From NCBI RefSeq assembly GCF_030408595.1, contig NZ_CP047080.1, forward strand, positions 2,891,001 to 2,955,000: a stretch of 64,000 bases of DNA. The letters are read 5' to 3'. The notes under the pieces were generated by a model. The model was not told the DNA's origin. It searched no databases and worked only from the letters and a program-made list of their open reading frames with translations. Of the stretch, positions 38,530 through 47,525 are shown one piece after another; the first letter of the stretch is position 1; each line of letters starts with the position of its first letter. The position numbers and the translations under genes are program-made. This DNA comes from Corynebacterium canis (lineage in GTDB: Bacteria > Actinomycetota > Actinomycetes > Mycobacteriales > Mycobacteriaceae).

Positions 38530-39895
38530 ACGAGGTATTGGCGGAATACGAGGAACTACTCGACGCCCGTTGCGCGGCAGCCGCCGAAACCGCCGAATTG
38601 TATTGCGTATACACCACCGCAAACGGGATATACGAGCCATAGCCGGTGCCGATGCGATAGTCCGGCTCATACAGCTTCGGCGCATGGTAGGTGGTCTTCA
38701 CCTTGCGTAGCTCTTGTTCGCGCACCAGCTCTAGGGCGAGGCCGTAATCGTGGATAATGCCCACGTATTGGTCCATAAAATCCGGGGCGGCGGTGTTGTC
38801 CTTCAGGGCGGTAATCCGCTCCTCCACCTCGTGCAACCGGTTGCGCACGTGCATGGAGTGGACCTTCGCCTGGGCGCGGACAATATCGTCGTAGAGGCGC
38901 ACCAATTCGCGGCGGCGGCGCTGCTCGTCCCCGTGCTCCATGTCCCACAGGGAATCGATGTTCTTTTCGGCTTGCCGCAGGTGCTCCACCGTGGTGCGGG
39001 CCTCCGCGTAACTGGCGGCATTACGGTAGGTGGGCACGGTGAATTGGTCCACCGTTTCATGCAACTTCACAAACCGGTCGCGCACCTCCTGCCACTGCTC
39101 GCGCAGCTCATCATTAGCCAGGTCGGAGGTGAGGCTATTGGCGCGGATATCAATCTGATCCAATCGGTGAGCGATCTCGCCGTAGTGCTGCAATACGAAC
39201 TTCTGATCATCAACCGCCTGCTGCGTGCGCCGCTGGCGGGTGCGTTTCACGCTGCGCATCGTTGCCGCCCCGGCGGCCACGGTTCCAATACCCACGAAAC
39301 CAAGGAAACCGTAGAGCAACCACTTGCCATTTTCGGCGTCTTTTTCATCCTGGACCTGATCCGCGGCGATCGCATCGGCATCCGCCGCGTAGCGCGCGCC
39401 TTCCAGCAGGCCGACGGTAATATTGCCCTTCTTGAGCGCGGGCCGCATCGCTTCCAAGGTTCGGTCCAGGTGGCGGCCCTCAAACAACCTGAATTGCGTA
39501 CACAAATCGTCGCCGCAATAGGCACCGTTTTGGCGCGGTTCTGCCCCATACGCGATGATCAACGCACCGGGTGACCAGGCATCATTATTATCGGCGATAA
39601 GCTCGGGTTTGCTGGCGCGGATTTCCCGCTCCACCGTATCGTTGAGGTTCTCGTCGTTGGTTCGAAACACCACATAGGTCACGGTTTGCACCGATTCCGG
39701 CAACCCAAGCTTTTCGGTTTCCGTGGCCAGCAGCGCCTCGTCTTGGTCCGTCAGCATGTCCTGCGGATCCAGCACGGACACTGCCGCCTTGGTGGCCACG
39801 GTTGCCTGCGCGATTGGGAGCAGCAGGGCGGTTGGCACGCACAGCATCAGGGCGGTTCCTAGCGCTGCGATGATTCGAAAAACCTTGGCATCCAT
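38486..39895 (-). CDS. TPM/DUF5129-type membrane protein
   Basis: A 469-residue protein: signal or anchor helix (about 5-30), extracellular domain (about 35-170) of TPM type, a second membrane helix (about 190-210) with the marker KWLLYGFLGFVGIG, then a long cytosolic coiled-coil region and a Ser/Gly-rich end (SSGFSGGGGSGSF). This matches the DUF5129 family seen in corynebacteria; its role is unknown. ATG 39895 starts just before the signal segment; a further in-frame start at 39925 is less likely. Confidence 0.78.
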   Translation of the reverse strand: MDAKVFRIIAALGTALMLCVPTALLLPIAQATVATKAAVSVLDPQDMLTDQDEALLATETEKLGLPESVQTVTYVVFRTNDENLNDTVEREIRASKPELIADNNDAWSPGALIIAYGAEPRQNGAYCGDDLCTQFRLFEGRHLDRTLEAMRPALKKGNITVGLLEGARYAADADAIAADQVQDEKDAENGKWLLYGFLGFVGIGTVAAGAATMRSVKRTRQRRTQQAVDDQKFVLQHYGEIAHRLDQIDIRANSLTSDLANDELREQWQEVRDRFVKLHETVDQFTVPTYRNAASYAEARTTVEHLRQAEKNIDSLWDMEHGDEQRRRRELVRLYDDIVRAQAKVHSMHVRNRLHEVEERITALKDNTAAPDFMDQYVGIIHDYGLALELVREQELRKVKTTYHAPKLYEPDYRIGTGYGSYIPFAVVYTQYNSAVSAAAAQRASSSSSYSANTSFSSGFSGGGGSGSF

Positions 39896-39961
39896 GGCCC
39901 CAGCGTAGCGAAAATCACCTGCCAAAACCGGCTATCCCCAAGAAACGTAGAATCTGTTCCT

Positions 39962-41359
39962 GTGGCATACCAAGCAATTCTCTTTGACCTTGATGGCACC
40001 CTGATCGACCATTACCAGGCGACCAGCGACGCCGTTGCGCACTGGTCCATTCTCGCCGGGGCGGAACCGGACGTCGAGCGGTGGTTTGAATTGGAAAACC
40101 GCTGGTTCACTGCCTATGAGCAGGGGGAGCTTTCCATCCAGGAACAGCGCCGCGTGCGGGTGCGGGAGTACCTGCAGCAACCCCGCGTTTCGGATGAAAC
40201 CGCCGATTCCATGTTCCAGGAATTCATCAGCGTGTATTTCGACCACATTCAACCCTATGCGGACGCGCTTTCGGCCCTCGAGCAAGCTCTGGTTACCGGC
40301 GCAAAGGTGGGAATTCTCACAAATGGCACAAAGGAGATCCAGCAGCAGAAATTGCAACGCGCCGGCTTGAACCTGCCCGGCGTGGAGCTTTTGGCCAGCA
40401 GTGACCTGGGGTTTTCCAAGCCGGATCCGCGTTGCTATCAGGCGGCGTTGGAGCGGCTGGGGGTGGAGGCTTCCGGCACGATCATGGTTGGCGATAATTA
40501 CGCCAATGATGTGCAGGGGGCTGTGGCCTGTGGCCTTACCGCCCGCCATTTGGATCGGCGTCGCGGCCAAACGCTGGACCATTACCCGCCGCGCGCCCCC
40601 GAGCTCGTGGTGTGCGATATGGATGGCACGCTATTGGATCCGCGGGGCAAGATTCCGGCGGACTTCATCAGCGTTGTAGAACGCATGAACGAACTTGATG
40701 TGACCTTTGTGCCCGCCAGCGGCCGCCAGCACCATACGCTTTCCCTGATGTTTCCCTATGCGGATACGTTGATCGCGGAGAACGGCAATGTGCTCGTGCA
40801 TAACGGCGAGGTGATTCATTCCACAACATTGGACCCTGCCTTTGTGCGCATGATTATCGACGCCGCGCGCGCCAACCCCGAGCGCGCCGGCTTAGTGTTG
40901 TGCACCCCCGGCACCGCCTATATTGAGGACGGCTCACCAGAATTTTTAGCCGAGGTGGAAAAATATTATGCGTCACGCACCCTGGTGGGCAGTTTCGACG
41001 ATATCGATGCGCCCTGCGTGAAAATCGCCCTCTTTGCCTTCGACGGTTCGGAGTCCTACCCGCTGCCGGACTTGGGCCCGGATCACGTGGGCACCATTTC
41101 CAGCGAGCACTGGATCGACATTATGGACGCCCGCGTAAATAAGGGTTCTGCGCTGGAGAAATTGCAGGAAGTGATGGGCGTTTCCAAGGATCGCACGGCC
41201 GCTTTTGGTGACTGTTTGAATGACCTCGAGATGATCTGGGAGGCCGAGCTTTCCTTCGCCATGGACAATGCGCACCCGGTATTGGCTTCGGCGGCGAAGT
41301 GGCGCGCCCCATCAAATGCGAAGCACGGCGTGATCACGGCATTACGCGGCCTGCTCTAG
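39962..41359 (+). CDS. Fusion of two HAD-superfamily phosphatase domains
   Basis: A 465-residue protein with two complete HAD units. Residues 1-215 are a class I HAD (YjjG-like): FDLDGTLIDH, ILTNGTKE, FSKPDPRCYQ and MVGDNYANDV. Residues 218-465 are a Cof/class IIB HAD: VCDMDGTLLDP, PASGRQHHT, Lys in KGSALEKL, and AFGDCLNDLEM. All four motifs appear in both halves, so both could be active. The start is GTG 39962. The frame is continuous through the join (about 40600-40615). Substrates are unknown; nucleotide and sugar phosphates are typical for the two classes. Confidence 0.88.
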   Translation: MAYQAILFDLDGTLIDHYQATSDAVAHWSILAGAEPDVERWFELENRWFTAYEQGELSIQEQRRVRVREYLQQPRVSDETADSMFQEFISVYFDHIQPYADALSALEQALVTGAKVGILTNGTKEIQQQKLQRAGLNLPGVELLASSDLGFSKPDPRCYQAALERLGVEASGTIMVGDNYANDVQGAVACGLTARHLDRRRGQTLDHYPPRAPELVVCDMDGTLLDPRGKIPADFISVVERMNELDVTFVPASGRQHHTLSLMFPYADTLIAENGNVLVHNGEVIHSTTLDPAFVRMIIDAARANPERAGLVLCTPGTAYIEDGSPEFLAEVEKYYASRTLVGSFDDIDAPCVKIALFAFDGSESYPLPDLGPDHVGTISSEHWIDIMDARVNKGSALEKLQEVMGVSKDRTAAFGDCLNDLEMIWEAELSFAMDNAHPVLASAAKWRAPSNAKHGVITALRGLL

Positions 41360-41416
41360 ACAAGCCACGGAAATAGGGTAGTTTGATTGGTGGTCAACAA
41401 CTTTCAGGAGATACGA

Positions 41417-41950
41417 ATGAAACTTGGAATCATTATCGGCAGCGTCCGCGAAGGGCGCCTCGGCGAAAGCATCGGCACCTGGGTGGCGGAACACGCCGCA
41501 AAGAACACGGAGGCGGAGTTCGATGTCATTGATATCCGCAGCCTCCACCTGCCGCCGATGGAAGCCGCCGTGCCCCCGCTGATGAGCGAAAAGCGCTACG
41601 CAGATCCCCAGGTGGCCGCGTTCAGCTCGACCATTGATTCCTGCGATGGCTTTATCTTTGTCACCCCGGAGTACAACGGTTCCATCCCCGGCACCTTCAA
41701 AAACGCCATCGACCACCTCGCCCCCGAGTGGCAGGGCAAGCCGGTGGCCTATGTGGGCTACGCGTTCACCGGCGGCCAGGGCGCCATCAAGCATTGGGAG
41801 ACCGTCATGTCCACGCTCAAGGCCCGCAATGTGTCCAAGCATGTGGAAATCAATATCGGCGAAGCCGTAGTGGACAACGTGTTCAAGCCTTCCGCCGCCA
41901 ATGACGCCGACCTTGAGGCGCTTATCGACGCCCTCGTGGCCGCCGCCTAA
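41417..41950 (+). CDS. NADPH-dependent FMN reductase (flavodoxin fold)
   Basis: A 177-residue flavin reductase of the NADPH-dependent FMN reductase/ArsH-like group. The phosphate-binding loop IIIGSVREGRLGES is at the N-terminus and the flavin motif TPEYNGSIPGTFKNAIDHL is near residue 80. ATG 41417 with AGGAG 7 bases upstream is preferred over GTG 41387. It supplies reduced flavin or acts as a quinone/azo reductase; it neighbours msrA and sodA. Confidence 0.88.
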   Translation: MKLGIIIGSVREGRLGESIGTWVAEHAAKNTEAEFDVIDIRSLHLPPMEAAVPPLMSEKRYADPQVAAFSSTIDSCDGFIFVTPEYNGSIPGTFKNAIDHLAPEWQGKPVAYVGYAFTGGQGAIKHWETVMSTLKARNVSKHVEINIGEAVVDNVFKPSAANDADLEALIDALVAAA

Positions 41951-41964
41951 CACGCATCCTCAAG

Positions 41965-42615
41965 CTACCCACAGGCGACGCCCGTCGAATGGTGCGGGCA
42001 ATAGCCTGTGGGATTTTTATGCAGATATTGCTGGTGGTAATCCTCGGCCCGATAATATTCCCCGGCCAAAGGTTTTACCTCGGTGGTGATCGGCCCGAAC
42101 CCATGGGCCGCTAACCGCGGCGCGTAATCGTCGAGGCGGCGCTGGATCAGCGCGGCGTCGATAAGCGCATCGGGGGCGAGGGTATAAAACGCGGACCGGT
42201 ATTGCGTGCCCACGTCGTTTCCCTGGCGGTAACCCTGCGTAGGATCGTGGGCCTCAAGCGCCACGGTGACAATCTCGTCGAGGGTGATGCGGTGCGGGTC
42301 ATACACCACCTCAACCACCTCCGCATGCCCAGTGCGCCCCGTGCAAACCTCCCGGTAGGTGGGGTTTTTCGTGTAGCCGCCGGCGTAGCCCACGGAGGTG
42401 GATTCCACGCCTTCCAATTGCCAAAACAGCTTTTCCGCGCCCCAGAAACAGCCGATGCCAATGAGCACGCTGCGTTGGTCGGCGCGCCACGGGCCAGTGA
42501 TCGGGGTGCCCAATACGGCGTGCGGTTGCGGATCGTTCAGCACGGGCGCGTCCCCGCCGCGCAACGCCTCCTGCTCCGAAACGAGCCGCGCTGGTTTTTG
42601 AAATAGCCATCCCAT
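41965..42615 (-). CDS. msrA: Peptide methionine sulfoxide reductase MsrA
   Basis: Repairs methionine-S-sulfoxide in proteins. The 216-residue protein has the catalytic GCFWGAE, YAGGYTKNPTYREVCTGRTGHAE and HDPTQGYRQGNDVGTQYRS blocks, and a C-terminal Cys pair region (GYCPHHSTGVACG) suited to thiol regeneration. It is divergent from sodA, a shared oxidative-stress arrangement. Confidence 0.96.
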   Translation of the reverse strand: MGWLFQKPARLVSEQEALRGGDAPVLNDPQPHAVLGTPITGPWRADQRSVLIGIGCFWGAEKLFWQLEGVESTSVGYAGGYTKNPTYREVCTGRTGHAEVVEVVYDPHRITLDEIVTVALEAHDPTQGYRQGNDVGTQYRSAFYTLAPDALIDAALIQRRLDDYAPRLAAHGFGPITTEVKPLAGEYYRAEDYHQQYLHKNPTGYCPHHSTGVACG

Positions 42616-42710
42616 ATCTGTGCCCTTTCTGTATAACCGTCACTGGTGGTAACGCCGCCGGCTCGGCGAATATTTCTATCACTCGTGATGCGCAATGCAA
42701 CCCTGTCACC

Positions 42711-42738
42711 TTGCGCTAGATCACATTTCCTTTATCAT
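42711..42738 (+). promoter_or_regulatory. Candidate sodA promoter
   Basis: TTGCGC at 42711-42716 and TATCAT at 42733-42738 with 16-bp spacing, in the divergent msrA-sodA gap. No mapping data. Confidence 0.45.
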
Positions 42739-42767
42739 GGGTGCAACCAGACTTAGAAAGGACCCAC

Positions 42768-43370
42768 ATGGCCGCGTATGAACTCCCCGCGCTCGATTAT
42801 GCGTACGATGCGCTCGAACCCCACATCTCCGGCGAAATCATGGAGCTGCACCACACCAAGCACCACCAGAATTACGTCAATGGTGCAAACGCAGCATTAG
42901 AAAAGCTGGAGGATGCCCGCAAGAACGGCTACATCGGCGTGGCCGTGACCGCGCTTTCCAAGGACCTCGCCTTTAACCTCGGTGGTCACACCAACCACTC
43001 GCTGTTCTGGAAGAACCTCTCCACGAACGGTGGCGGCGAGCCCACCGGTGAGCTGGCGGAAGCCATCAACCGCGATTTCGGTTCCTTCGAGGCCTTCCAG
43101 GCGCACTTTAACGCTGCGGCTCTGGGCCTGCAGGGCTCCGGCTGGGCGGTGCTTGGCTACGATAAGATCGGTGACCGCCTGGTTATCGAGCAAATGACCG
43201 ATCAGCAGGGCAACCTGTCCATCGGCCTTGTCCCGTTGTTGCTGCTGGATATGTGGGAGCACGCCTTCTACCTCCAGTACAAGAACGTCAAGGCTGACTA
43301 TGTGAATGCCGTTTGGAACGTATTCAACTGGGATGAGGTTGCCGCACGCTACGCAGCTGCTGCGAAGTAA
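42768..43370 (+). CDS. sodA: Superoxide dismutase (Mn/Fe type)
   Basis: Removes superoxide. The 200-residue protein carries the Fe/Mn-SOD metal ligands: His in [10 protein letters not shown], His in [10 protein letters not shown], and Asp/His in [14 protein letters not shown]. The GGG-rich GSGWAVL region is typical of the Mn form, but metal choice cannot be fixed from sequence. ATG 42768 has AAAGGA 6 bases upstream. A strong terminator follows. Confidence 0.96.
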   Translation: MAAYELPALDYAYDALEPHISGEIMELHHTKHHQNYVNGANAALEKLEDARKNGYIGVAVTALSKDLAFNLGGHTNHSLFWKNLSTNGGGEPTGELAEAINRDFGSFEAFQAHFNAAALGLQGSGWAVLGYDKIGDRLVIEQMTDQQGNLSIGLVPLLLLDMWEHAFYLQYKNVKADYVNAVWNVFNWDEVAARYAAAAK

Positions 43371-43383
43371 CCAATTATGTTTG

Positions 43384-43413
43384 ACGCGGGTTGCGCTGCA
43401 ACCCGCGTTTTTC
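43384..43413 (+). terminator. Intrinsic terminator of sodA
   Basis: A perfect 11-bp stem (43384-43394 with 43398-43408), 3-base loop, and TTTTT following. Confidence 0.95.
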
Positions 43414-43432
43414 TCGTTATATGTGACCGAAC

Positions 43433-44605
43433 ATGAGTGAACTTGGCCGCGGCCAACGCCGCTATACCCGCGCAGTCTTTGCTATGGTGGCTGCCGGCCT
43501 GGCCTCGTTTAACACCCTGTACGCCACCCAGGCCCTATTGCCCGTGCTCACGCGGGACCTTGGGATCCCGCCGACGCGGGCGGCGCTCACCGTGTCCGCC
43601 ACCACCGGGGCCATGGCGGTATGTATCGTGCCGGCCTCGATACTTTCGGAACGTTTCGGGCGGGGGCGCGTGCTGGGAATCTCCGTGCTGTGTGCCATCA
43701 CGCTGGGCCTGGTCTTGCCGTGGTGTCCCAGCATCGAGCTTTTGATCCTCGGCCGGGCGCTCCAAGGGGTGGTGCTGGCGGGCGTACCCGCCGTGGCGAT
43801 GGCGTGGCTGAGCGAGGAGATCCGCGGCAAGGACCTCACGCACGCGATGGGCCTCTATGTGGCGGGCACATCGGTGGGCGGATTGCTGGGAAGGTTGATC
43901 CCCTCCACCGTGGTGGAGGTGGCTTCTTGGCAATGGGCCCTGCAGGCGAATGCGCTGGTGGCGGCCCTATTCGCGGGGATCTTCCTGTGGCTGCTACCGC
44001 CGCAGCAACGGTTCCGGCCGAAGCAATTGCGGTTTCGCTCGGAGCTGCAGGCCATGATTGGGCATTGGCGCAACCCACGGCTGGCCGCCCTGTTTTTCAC
44101 CGGTTTCCTCAATATGGGAACCTTTGTATCCCTGTACAACTACCTGGGTTACCGGATGGTGGACCGCTTCGGGCTGAGCGAATCGCTCACCGGGGCGCTG
44201 TTTTTGCTGTACCTTTCGGGGACGTGGAGCTCGGCGCAGGCCGGACCGCTGGTGTCCAAGTTCGGCACTGGGCGGACGTTATTGGGCCTGGTTGGCGTCG
44301 GGATCGTGGGGCTGGCGTGCACCACGGGCGGGTTGTGGCTGACGGTTCCCGGGTTATTGCTCTATACGGCGGCGTTCTTTGCCTTACATTCCACGGCCTC
44401 GGGGGCGATCGGCCGGATTGCGCAATCGCACCGAGCGGAAGCCTCGAGTATGTATTTATGCTGTTATTACTGCGGTTCCGCCGCCGTGGGGTGGGCTTGT
44501 GGAATCGTGTTTTCCCACGCGGGTTGGGCAAGCTTGATCGGTGTCTTGCTGTTTCTGATGGCTTTGTTTGGGGCAACCGCTATCTACTTCATCCGTGCAA
44601 ACTGA
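43433..44605 (+). CDS. MFS transporter
   Basis: A 390-residue membrane transporter of the major facilitator superfamily with about 12 hydrophobic segments. The loop 2-3 motif is SERFGRGRVLG, and a second matching element appears in the second half (VSKFGTGRTLLG). It begins MSELGRGQRRYTR. The group resembles efflux-type carriers; the substrate is unknown. It starts 20 bp after the sodA terminator. Confidence 0.9.
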   Translation: MSELGRGQRRYTRAVFAMVAAGLASFNTLYATQALLPVLTRDLGIPPTRAALTVSATTGAMAVCIVPASILSERFGRGRVLGISVLCAITLGLVLPWCPSIELLILGRALQGVVLAGVPAVAMAWLSEEIRGKDLTHAMGLYVAGTSVGGLLGRLIPSTVVEVASWQWALQANALVAALFAGIFLWLLPPQQRFRPKQLRFRSELQAMIGHWRNPRLAALFFTGFLNMGTFVSLYNYLGYRMVDRFGLSESLTGALFLLYLSGTWSSAQAGPLVSKFGTGRTLLGLVGVGIVGLACTTGGLWLTVPGLLLYTAAFFALHSTASGAIGRIAQSHRAEASSMYLCCYYCGSAAVGWACGIVFSHAGWASLIGVLLFLMALFGATAIYFIRAN

Positions 44606-44861
44606 CGCGGCTGGCGCGGGACCCAAAGGCCCGGTTTTGCGGGGTGGGATCAAAATTACTACTATCACTCCGATAGGAATACGCAATATTGCAGCAAAGA
44701 ATGGCACTAGTCAACAAAATCTGGCCGCCCGGCCGATGTGTGACACGTGACCTAAATACACTTTGCTAATTGTGGACTGAAAACTCACCCTAATTCATTA
44801 GTGCACAACCTAAATGTGGGGTTGGGGGCTGTCGCGGGAAACAATGACCCTCAGAAAGACA

Positions 44862-46307
44862 TCACCGGACGTCCGCAATTGGGGCGCCCGGGGCGCCCTT
44901 ACTCAACCAATCCCGTACCGCCGCAGTTGCCGCGCAATCGTCGCGATTATAACGAAGCAATTGTTCCCGCATTACAAAATCGTTTTCATTGATTGCTTGG
45001 CGGTATGCCTCCACACTCGCCTCCCCATCTAAATCGCCTTCCCAATGGAAACCGGCAACCGGCGCAACCACTTTCAAACCCAGTCCTTCGGGCCCCAATA
45101 ATTGTGCCCTTACCAGCTGAAAAACATCGATCCAATTGGGCGACGCAATAAAGGCGTTCACTTCCTCTAAGGTGGGCACCCCAGCAACCCCGGCAAACCT
45201 GCGGGCCGAACTGCGCAACCAGTGGTTTTCCCCGTGGTTGGAATAACAAAACGCGGCAAAGGACTGCCCCGCAGCCGCCGCCTCTTTCCGGCGTTGCTGC
45301 AACCACGACCAAAATTGCGCAAAGTTGCGCGCCTCCTCCATACCACCGAGCTTTCCCCAGGTAACAAAGGGAATATAGGTCTGGCCATCGAACACGCCCC
45401 AGAGATACGCGCCGATATCCAGATACGCTTCGAGGTCGATATCAATCTCTACATCGAAGCGTGGGGCGGTGACGCGGTCGTGGCGTCGTAACGCGGGAAT
45501 GCCATCGCGCCACGCCTGGGCGAGCACGGACGCTTGGGCGAGGTGGGCGTCGATAAGCTGCTGCACGGTGGTGATGCCGCGGTCGGCGTACTTGGCGCCG
45601 GTATCGCCGCTAAACAACAGGCTAATATCATCGCGAGCGGCGAGCTGCTCGTGGCAATCAAACCAATACCTGCAGCTCCGGCACTCTTTTACGCGGCGCG
45701 GGACGGACGGCTCCGGCACCTCCAACGCCAACGACAGGCCCGCCTGCAACGGCTCGGTGCGCATAATAAACGTCAACGTCGGGTCCTGCCCGATCGCGCC
45801 GCCCTTGCCGCTGGCCAGGCCCAACTCCCGCAACGCGCGATCCGCCAATGCCAGGCGAAAGGAATCCGCGGCGTGGTTGCGCAACTTCCAGCCCTCGATG
45901 TGCGGCGTTCCCAGGCCGAGGCGACGCGTGGGGATCACCTCCTGTTTCAGCATCGGCGCAGGTCGAGCCACGCGGTGGCTACTGACCACCACGGGCAGGT
46001 AGCCGTTTGGGGTACGAATCAGCGCGTCGATATGCACGCGCACGCCCGCAACCACGAATTCCGCATCGGTGATAACGTTGGCACCAGCGTCGAGGGCTGC
46101 GCGTGTTTCCCGCTCCCCGCTCACACTGATACGCATAAAATCCCCAGGTAGCGGCGCTGTAGGCAACAACGACAACGCTTCTCGACGCCCCTGCAACGCC
46201 CGCGCCGCGCGCTGCCGCGAGACCTCCGTGGGCGGAACATTGGGAAACCGCCGACGCTGAACACTCCTATAACGGCAGCCCAAAAGATACGTCATATCCT
46301 TTTCCAC
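44862..46307 (-). CDS. TM0106-type RecB-family nuclease
   Basis: A 481-residue protein of the TM0106 family. The N-terminal half has a RecB-like nuclease core (DAEFVVAGVRVHIDALI, with PVVVSSHR) and a Cys cluster CRSCRYWFDCHE, likely for a metal or Fe-S centre. The C-terminal half is an RNase H-like exonuclease domain (EIDIDLEAYLD, FCYSNHGENHW, LLRYNRDDCAAT). Family members are poorly characterised DNA/RNA nucleases. The start is GTG 46307 or ATG 46295. Confidence 0.85.
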   Translation of the reverse strand: MEKDMTYLLGCRYRSVQRRRFPNVPPTEVSRQRAARALQGRREALSLLPTAPLPGDFMRISVSGERETRAALDAGANVITDAEFVVAGVRVHIDALIRTPNGYLPVVVSSHRVARPAPMLKQEVIPTRRLGLGTPHIEGWKLRNHAADSFRLALADRALRELGLASGKGGAIGQDPTLTFIMRTEPLQAGLSLALEVPEPSVPRRVKECRSCRYWFDCHEQLAARDDISLLFSGDTGAKYADRGITTVQQLIDAHLAQASVLAQAWRDGIPALRRHDRVTAPRFDVEIDIDLEAYLDIGAYLWGVFDGQTYIPFVTWGKLGGMEEARNFAQFWSWLQQRRKEAAAAGQSFAAFCYSNHGENHWLRSSARRFAGVAGVPTLEEVNAFIASPNWIDVFQLVRAQLLGPEGLGLKVVAPVAGFHWEGDLDGEASVEAYRQAINENDFVMREQLLRYNRDDCAATAAVRDWLSKGAPGAPIADVR

Positions 46308-46372
46308 AATGCCTACCAGCCTAGACAGGTAGGGTTAGAACCGACGAAACCACCTCAACGTTTGGGAGAACC

Positions 46373-47008
46373 ATGGGAATCTTCGAGGCTATTCGCAAAA
46401 GCCGGGCTCGCACCAAAGCCGAAATCAAAGCTGCGAAAGTAAAAGCAAAAGAAGAAGTGCGCCAAACAGCCAAACTGGAAGCGCGGCGCTCAAAACTGCT
46501 GGCAGCGCAGGAAAAAGCACTGCTGCGGGCGGAACGGCGCGGGCTGAAAGCGAAGCGCAAGCACGAACAAGCCATGGCGAAAACCACGCTGGCGCAGATG
46601 CGGGCCGGACGCTTTAATAAAGCTACGCTTCTGCGTTATAGCGCGGCCACCCGAGTACTGGTTCCGGTGCTTATTCCGCTGGCATATCGCGCAATCACTT
46701 TTGGTAGGGAACAGCTACTTTCAATGAAAGCACAGCGCCTCGGTGTAACTGCACACGAATTAGCCCAGTATTCGGGGCACGGCGCGCCGCTGAAAGCTCG
46801 AATTGCGGGCATCCGAAAGTCTCTGGAGAACTCGAAGCTGCCCGCTGGGTTTGTGCGCGATGTCAATGAACGCCTCGAGCAATTAGATAGCGCGGTGGAT
46901 AATTCTGAATACATGACTGCGGAGCAACGGCGGCGGGTTCATCGAAGCACTTCAAAAGACCTCGATTTGCTTCTTCAGGAAGTTCAGCAAAAAATCGAAT
47001 CGGCCTAA
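46373..47008 (+). CDS. DUF6474-type protein
   Basis: A 211-residue protein with a very basic, Ala/Lys/Arg-rich coiled-coil start (1-85) and a hydrophobic segment at about 97-107 (VLVPVLIPLAYRA), then a mixed helical C-terminus. It matches the corynebacterial DUF6474 type; function is unknown. It reads toward lsr2, 123 bp upstream of it. Confidence 0.72.
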   Translation: MGIFEAIRKSRARTKAEIKAAKVKAKEEVRQTAKLEARRSKLLAAQEKALLRAERRGLKAKRKHEQAMAKTTLAQMRAGRFNKATLLRYSAATRVLVPVLIPLAYRAITFGREQLLSMKAQRLGVTAHELAQYSGHGAPLKARIAGIRKSLENSKLPAGFVRDVNERLEQLDSAVDNSEYMTAEQRRRVHRSTSKDLDLLLQEVQQKIESA

Positions 47009-47044
47009 TCTTAGGCCAAAATCCCCAAATTGTTTCTCGGCATA

Positions 47045-47050
47045 TATACT
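47045..47050 (+). promoter_or_regulatory. Candidate -10 element of lsr2
   Basis: TATACT in an AT-rich stretch about 80 bp before the lsr2 ATG. No clear -35 was found. Confidence 0.35.
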
Positions 47051-47131
47051 AAACAGAAGAACACGCACATTGCGCGCCTCTTCCATATAAACACCCGCCT
47101 ACTTGGCCCAAGAAGCAAGGATTTTTGAGTT

Positions 47132-47485
47132 ATGGCACGCCGAGAAATTACTCAGTACTTCGATGATCTGAACAACACGCCGTTGACCCCCGATAAGCTC
47201 CATGTAATTCGCTTCTCTGTGGACGGCATTGACTATGTGATGGATCTATCTGCAGAAAACGCCGATATGTTCCGCGAAGCCCTGAAGCCGTACATCGCAG
47301 CCGCCCGCAGGGACGCTGCCGCCCGCGGCCGTCGTCGCGCCGCCGTGCCCACGAGCATGAACGCCTCCCGCGCCCGCACCCGCGCCATCCGCGAATGGGC
47401 GCACGACAACGGCTACACCATCGCTGAGCGCGGCAAGATCCCCGCCACCATCATCGAGGCATACGACAACGCCCACTCGAACTGA
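47132..47485 (+). CDS. lsr2: Lsr2-family nucleoid-associated protein (CgpS type)
   Basis: A 117-residue DNA-bridging protein that silences AT-rich and foreign DNA. The N-terminal dimerisation domain (1-60) has FSVDGIDYVMDLS; a basic linker follows (ARGRRRAAVP); the DNA-binding C-terminus reads TRAIREWAHDNGYTIAERGKIPATIIEAY. The AT-hook-like RGR is RGK here. ATG 47132 begins MARREITQYFDDL. A strong bidirectional terminator follows. Confidence 0.95.
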   Translation: MARREITQYFDDLNNTPLTPDKLHVIRFSVDGIDYVMDLSAENADMFREALKPYIAAARRDAAARGRRRAAVPTSMNASRARTRAIREWAHDNGYTIAERGKIPATIIEAYDNAHSN

Positions 47486-47491
47486 GTGCGC

Positions 47492-47523
47492 AAAAAAGGG
47501 CCGGATCGCTCCGGCCCTTTTTT
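47492..47523. terminator. Bidirectional terminator between lsr2 and yidC
   Basis: A perfect 14-bp stem (47492-47505 with 47510-47523) with a 4-base loop and A/T runs on both sides, serving both convergent genes. Confidence 0.95.
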
Positions 47524-47525
47524 GA

